Shown: piece after piece, positions 62,016 to 64,000 of the stretch
Layout: each line of letters starts with the position of its first letter
Numbering within the stretch: the first letter of the stretch is position 1
Assembly: GCF_000381065.1 (NCBI RefSeq)
Contig: NZ_KB905856.1
Span: 32,259 to 96,258, forward strand
Direction: 5' to 3'
DNA from: Propionispira raffinosivorans DSM 20765
Lineage (GTDB): Bacteria; Bacillota; Negativicutes; Selenomonadales; Selenomonadaceae
Length of the DNA: 64,000 bases
Program-made: the position numbers and the translations under genes
Notes under the pieces: generated by a model
What the model was told of the DNA's origin: nothing
Database searches by the model: none
Seen by the model: only the letters and a program-made list of their open reading frames with translations

Positions 62016-63521
62016 ATGATTGATATTCTCGATCGTGTGCGAAATACCGCATTGCATGCGAAGATCGTTAGTGCCGAAGAAGCTGCTGCTTTCATTAAGC
62101 CTAATATGAACGTTGGTACAAGTGGATTTACCCCAGCAGGGTATCCAAAAGCAGTTCCTTTAGCATTGGCTAAACGAATGGAAAAAGAACCATTTCAAAT
62201 CAATTTATGGACGGGCGCATCTGTTGGTAAAGAACTAGATGGTGCTTTGGCAAAAGTCCATGGTATCAAAAGACGTATGCCATATCAGACAAATAAAGAT
62301 TTGCGCGCTCAAATCAATAATGGTGAAGTACAATACTGTGATTTGCATTTAAGCGAATCCGCACAACTGGCACGTTATGGCTATATGGGTGGAAAAATTG
62401 ATGTAGCAATTGTTGAAGCTTGTGCGATTACGGAAGATGGCAATATAATCCCTACAACTTCGATGGGGAATGCAGCTTCTTATGTTCAGACTGCAGATGT
62501 AGTCATTGTTGAAGTTAATACATCACAGCCAATTGAACTGGAAGGTATGCATGATGTATATGTTCCACTTGATCCACCACACCGTTTACCGATTCCTGTT
62601 GTAAAACCAAATGATCATATCGGCACACCATATATTCCATGCGGTTTGGATAAAATTAAATACATAGTAGCATGTGATATAAAGGATGATGTTCGTCCAT
62701 TTGGTGAAATTGATGAAAATTCACATAAAATATCACAGTACATTATTGATCTTTTCCATAAAGAAGTAAAAGAAGGCCGTTTGCCTGCAAATTTACTCCC
62801 AATACAATCTGGTGTTGGTAATGTTGCCAATGCAGTAATCAGTGGATTTGTTGATTCAGATTTCACCGATCTTTCAGTGTATACGGAAGTTATTCAAGAT
62901 GGTATGTTTGATCTGATTGATGCTGGCAAGCTGAGCTTCGCATCGGGCACCTCTTTATCACCATCACCAACAGGTTTAGACCGTTTTTATAATAATATAA
63001 AAGAATATCGTAAAAAATTACTGCTTCGTCCACAAGAAATTGCGAATAGTCCCGAAGTAGCACGTCGTATCGGGATTATTGCGATGAATACAGCAATTGA
63101 ATGCGATATTTATGGTAATGTAAATTCAACCCATATTATGGGTACAAAAATGATGAATGGTATCGGCGGTTCAGGAGATTTTGCTCGTAATGCATATTTA
63201 ACATGTTTCTTCACAGCATCAACGGCAAAAGATGGTCTTATTTCTTCGATCGTTCCAATGTGCTCGCATATCGACCATACAGAACATGATGTAGATATCA
63301 TTGTTACGGAACAGGGACTTGCTGATTTGCGCGGTTTGAGTCCGAGAGAACGTGCCCGTGTTATCATCGAAAATTGTGCACATCCAGATTATAAACCAAT
63401 GCTTATGGACTATTTTGAAAGAGCTGATAAGGCCACAAAACATGCCCATACTCCTCACTTACTAAAGGAAGCATTATCATGGCATGAAAGATTTGTAGAA
63501 ACAGGTACAATGAAGCAATAA
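62016..63521 (+). CDS. Succinate (propionyl-CoA:succinate / acetate) CoA-transferase, ACH1 family
   Basis: A 501-residue acetyl-CoA hydrolase/transferase-family enzyme. GTSGFTPAGYPKAVPLALAK near 37, the catalytic Glu in LSVYTEVIQDGMFDL near 293 (equivalent to the Glu of AarC-type transferases), NSTHIMGTKMMNGIGGSGDF near 372, and IDHTEHDVDIIVTEQGLADL then RGLSPRERA near 425 are the family blocks. ATG 62016 follows gggagga. The methylmalonyl-CoA mutase gene directly downstream places it in the succinate-propionate pathway, where it activates succinate with the CoA of propionyl-CoA. Confidence 0.92.
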   Translation: MIDILDRVRNTALHAKIVSAEEAAAFIKPNMNVGTSGFTPAGYPKAVPLALAKRMEKEPFQINLWTGASVGKELDGALAKVHGIKRRMPYQTNKDLRAQINNGEVQYCDLHLSESAQLARYGYMGGKIDVAIVEACAITEDGNIIPTTSMGNAASYVQTADVVIVEVNTSQPIELEGMHDVYVPLDPPHRLPIPVVKPNDHIGTPYIPCGLDKIKYIVACDIKDDVRPFGEIDENSHKISQYIIDLFHKEVKEGRLPANLLPIQSGVGNVANAVISGFVDSDFTDLSVYTEVIQDGMFDLIDAGKLSFASGTSLSPSPTGLDRFYNNIKEYRKKLLLRPQEIANSPEVARRIGIIAMNTAIECDIYGNVNSTHIMGTKMMNGIGGSGDFARNAYLTCFFTASTAKDGLISSIVPMCSHIDHTEHDVDIIVTEQGLADLRGLSPRERARVIIENCAHPDYKPMLMDYFERADKATKHAHTPHLLKEALSWHERFVETGTMKQ

Positions 63522-63538
63522 GGTAGGAGGCAAAAATT

Positions 63539-64000
63539 ATGAGTAATGATAAAGTAAAAGCTGACTTGGCTGCCTATGAAGCCAAAGTAGAAAAAGCAAT
63601 CGCGAAATTCCCGGAACGGGCTAATATTCCAAAACAGCGTATTTATACACCGCTTGATATTCAAAATACAGATTATGCCGATGAAATCGGATTCCCCGGG
63701 GTATATCCTTTCACTCGTGGCGTACAGCCTACGATGTATCGTGGTCGTTTTTGGACAATGCGTATGTATGCAGGGTTTTCCACTGCCGAAGAATCCAACA
63801 AACGGTATCGCTATTTGATTGAATCCGGTGCTACAGGTCTTTCCTGCGCATTTGACTTACCAACGCAGATCGGTTATGACTCCGATGATGATATCTCGGA
63901 AGGTGAAGTTGGTAAAGTAGGGGTTGCTATTGATTCGCTCGCAGATATGGAACTTCTTTTTGATAAAATTGATCTTGGTAAAGTTTCGACTTCCATGACG
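63539..64000 (+). CDS. Methylmalonyl-CoA mutase large subunit, partial (cut by window end)
   Basis: The first 154 codons are present and the frame is open to the edge. ATG 63539 follows taggagg, 17 bases after the transferase. [20 protein letters not shown], then [20 protein letters not shown] and [20 protein letters not shown], are the conserved substrate-barrel blocks of B12-dependent acyl-CoA mutases. The enzyme rearranges succinyl-CoA to methylmalonyl-CoA. The B12-binding domain lies beyond the window, so whether this is the large subunit or a fused form cannot be told. Confidence 0.93.
   Translation, partial: MSNDKVKADLAAYEAKVEKAIAKFPERANIPKQRIYTPLDIQNTDYADEIGFPGVYPFTRGVQPTMYRGRFWTMRMYAGFSTAEESNKRYRYLIESGATGLSCAFDLPTQIGYDSDDDISEGEVGKVGVAIDSLADMELLFDKIDLGKVSTSMT

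Noticed and set aside
1..64000. CRISPR arrays, tRNA or rRNA genes
   Set aside because: No regularly spaced repeats, no tRNA-like cloverleaf with a conserved T-loop, and no rRNA sequence were recognised on reading.

Overview
The window reads as chromosome of a strictly anaerobic, low-GC, propionate-forming Negativicutes bacterium (Selenomonadales type; genus not assignable from sequence alone). The pointers are a succinate CoA-transferase followed by methylmalonyl-CoA mutase at the right edge, a very long 2-hydroxyacyl-CoA dehydratase-type activase, a PTP-like phytase of the Selenomonas ruminantium kind, a pyrophosphate-type phosphofructokinase, Rex, a T-box leader and Firmicutes-style ribosomal and ECF operons. 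No phage, transposon, CRISPR array, rRNA or tRNA was recognised.

Layout. 0-3.8 kb: end of the ribosomal operon (rplQ), the ECF energising module ecfA1-ecfA2-ecfT, and truA. 3.9-8.2 kb: a 1407-residue activase with two ASKHA domains. 8.3-9.4 kb: rplM-rpsI behind a strong promoter and a candidate L13 leader. 9.4-12.3 kb: bacteriohemerythrin, a VOC protein and a chemoreceptor. 12.4-14.7 kb: stand-alone fabH behind a FapR-type operator, then two secreted proteins of unknown function behind a 22-bp direct repeat. 15-19 kb: PPi-PFK, YdcF-like protein, secreted protein, monofunctional transglycosylase. 19.1-27.2 kb: complete arginine operon argCJBDFGH (acetyl-recycling pathway). 27.5-38.4 kb: accessory mixture: COG3910 ATPase, DUF1883 protein, LarA-family protein plus HAD phosphatase, a TetR/AttH-lipocalin divergent pair, pentapeptide protein, TauE/LysR divergent pair, a Tat-type exported phosphoesterase behind a Pho-box-like repeat, and an XRE regulator. 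38.9-43.9 kb: XRE, orphan PTS EIIA, pseudouridine kinase and glycosidase, CNT transporter and nucleoside hydrolase, which together form a nucleoside or pseudouridine salvage operon. 44-47.4 kb (minus strand): cysteine desulfidase-type enzyme, C26 amidohydrolase and APC permease behind a leader hairpin. 47.8-50.2 kb: phytase and ilvE. 50.4-55.2 kb: cdaA-cdaR-FAD protein-glmM (c-di-AMP and cell wall). 55.3-61.7 kb: valine T-box, valS, folC, O-antigen-ligase-like protein, rex. 62-64 kb: succinate CoA-transferase and the start of methylmalonyl-CoA mutase.

Most of the window is conserved housekeeping sequence. The parts that most repay a second look are the regulatory sequences (FapR operator, 22-bp repeat pair, TetR operator over a promoter, Pho-like repeat, back-to-back XRE promoters with no ORF downstream, leader terminator before the desulfidase gene), the orphan EIIA in the pseudouridine operon, the pair of small secreted proteins at 13.6-14.7 kb, and a 30-bp element that occurs twice, 35 kb apart, with 29/30 identity. 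I did not find a gene cluster that I could defend as a wholly new system.
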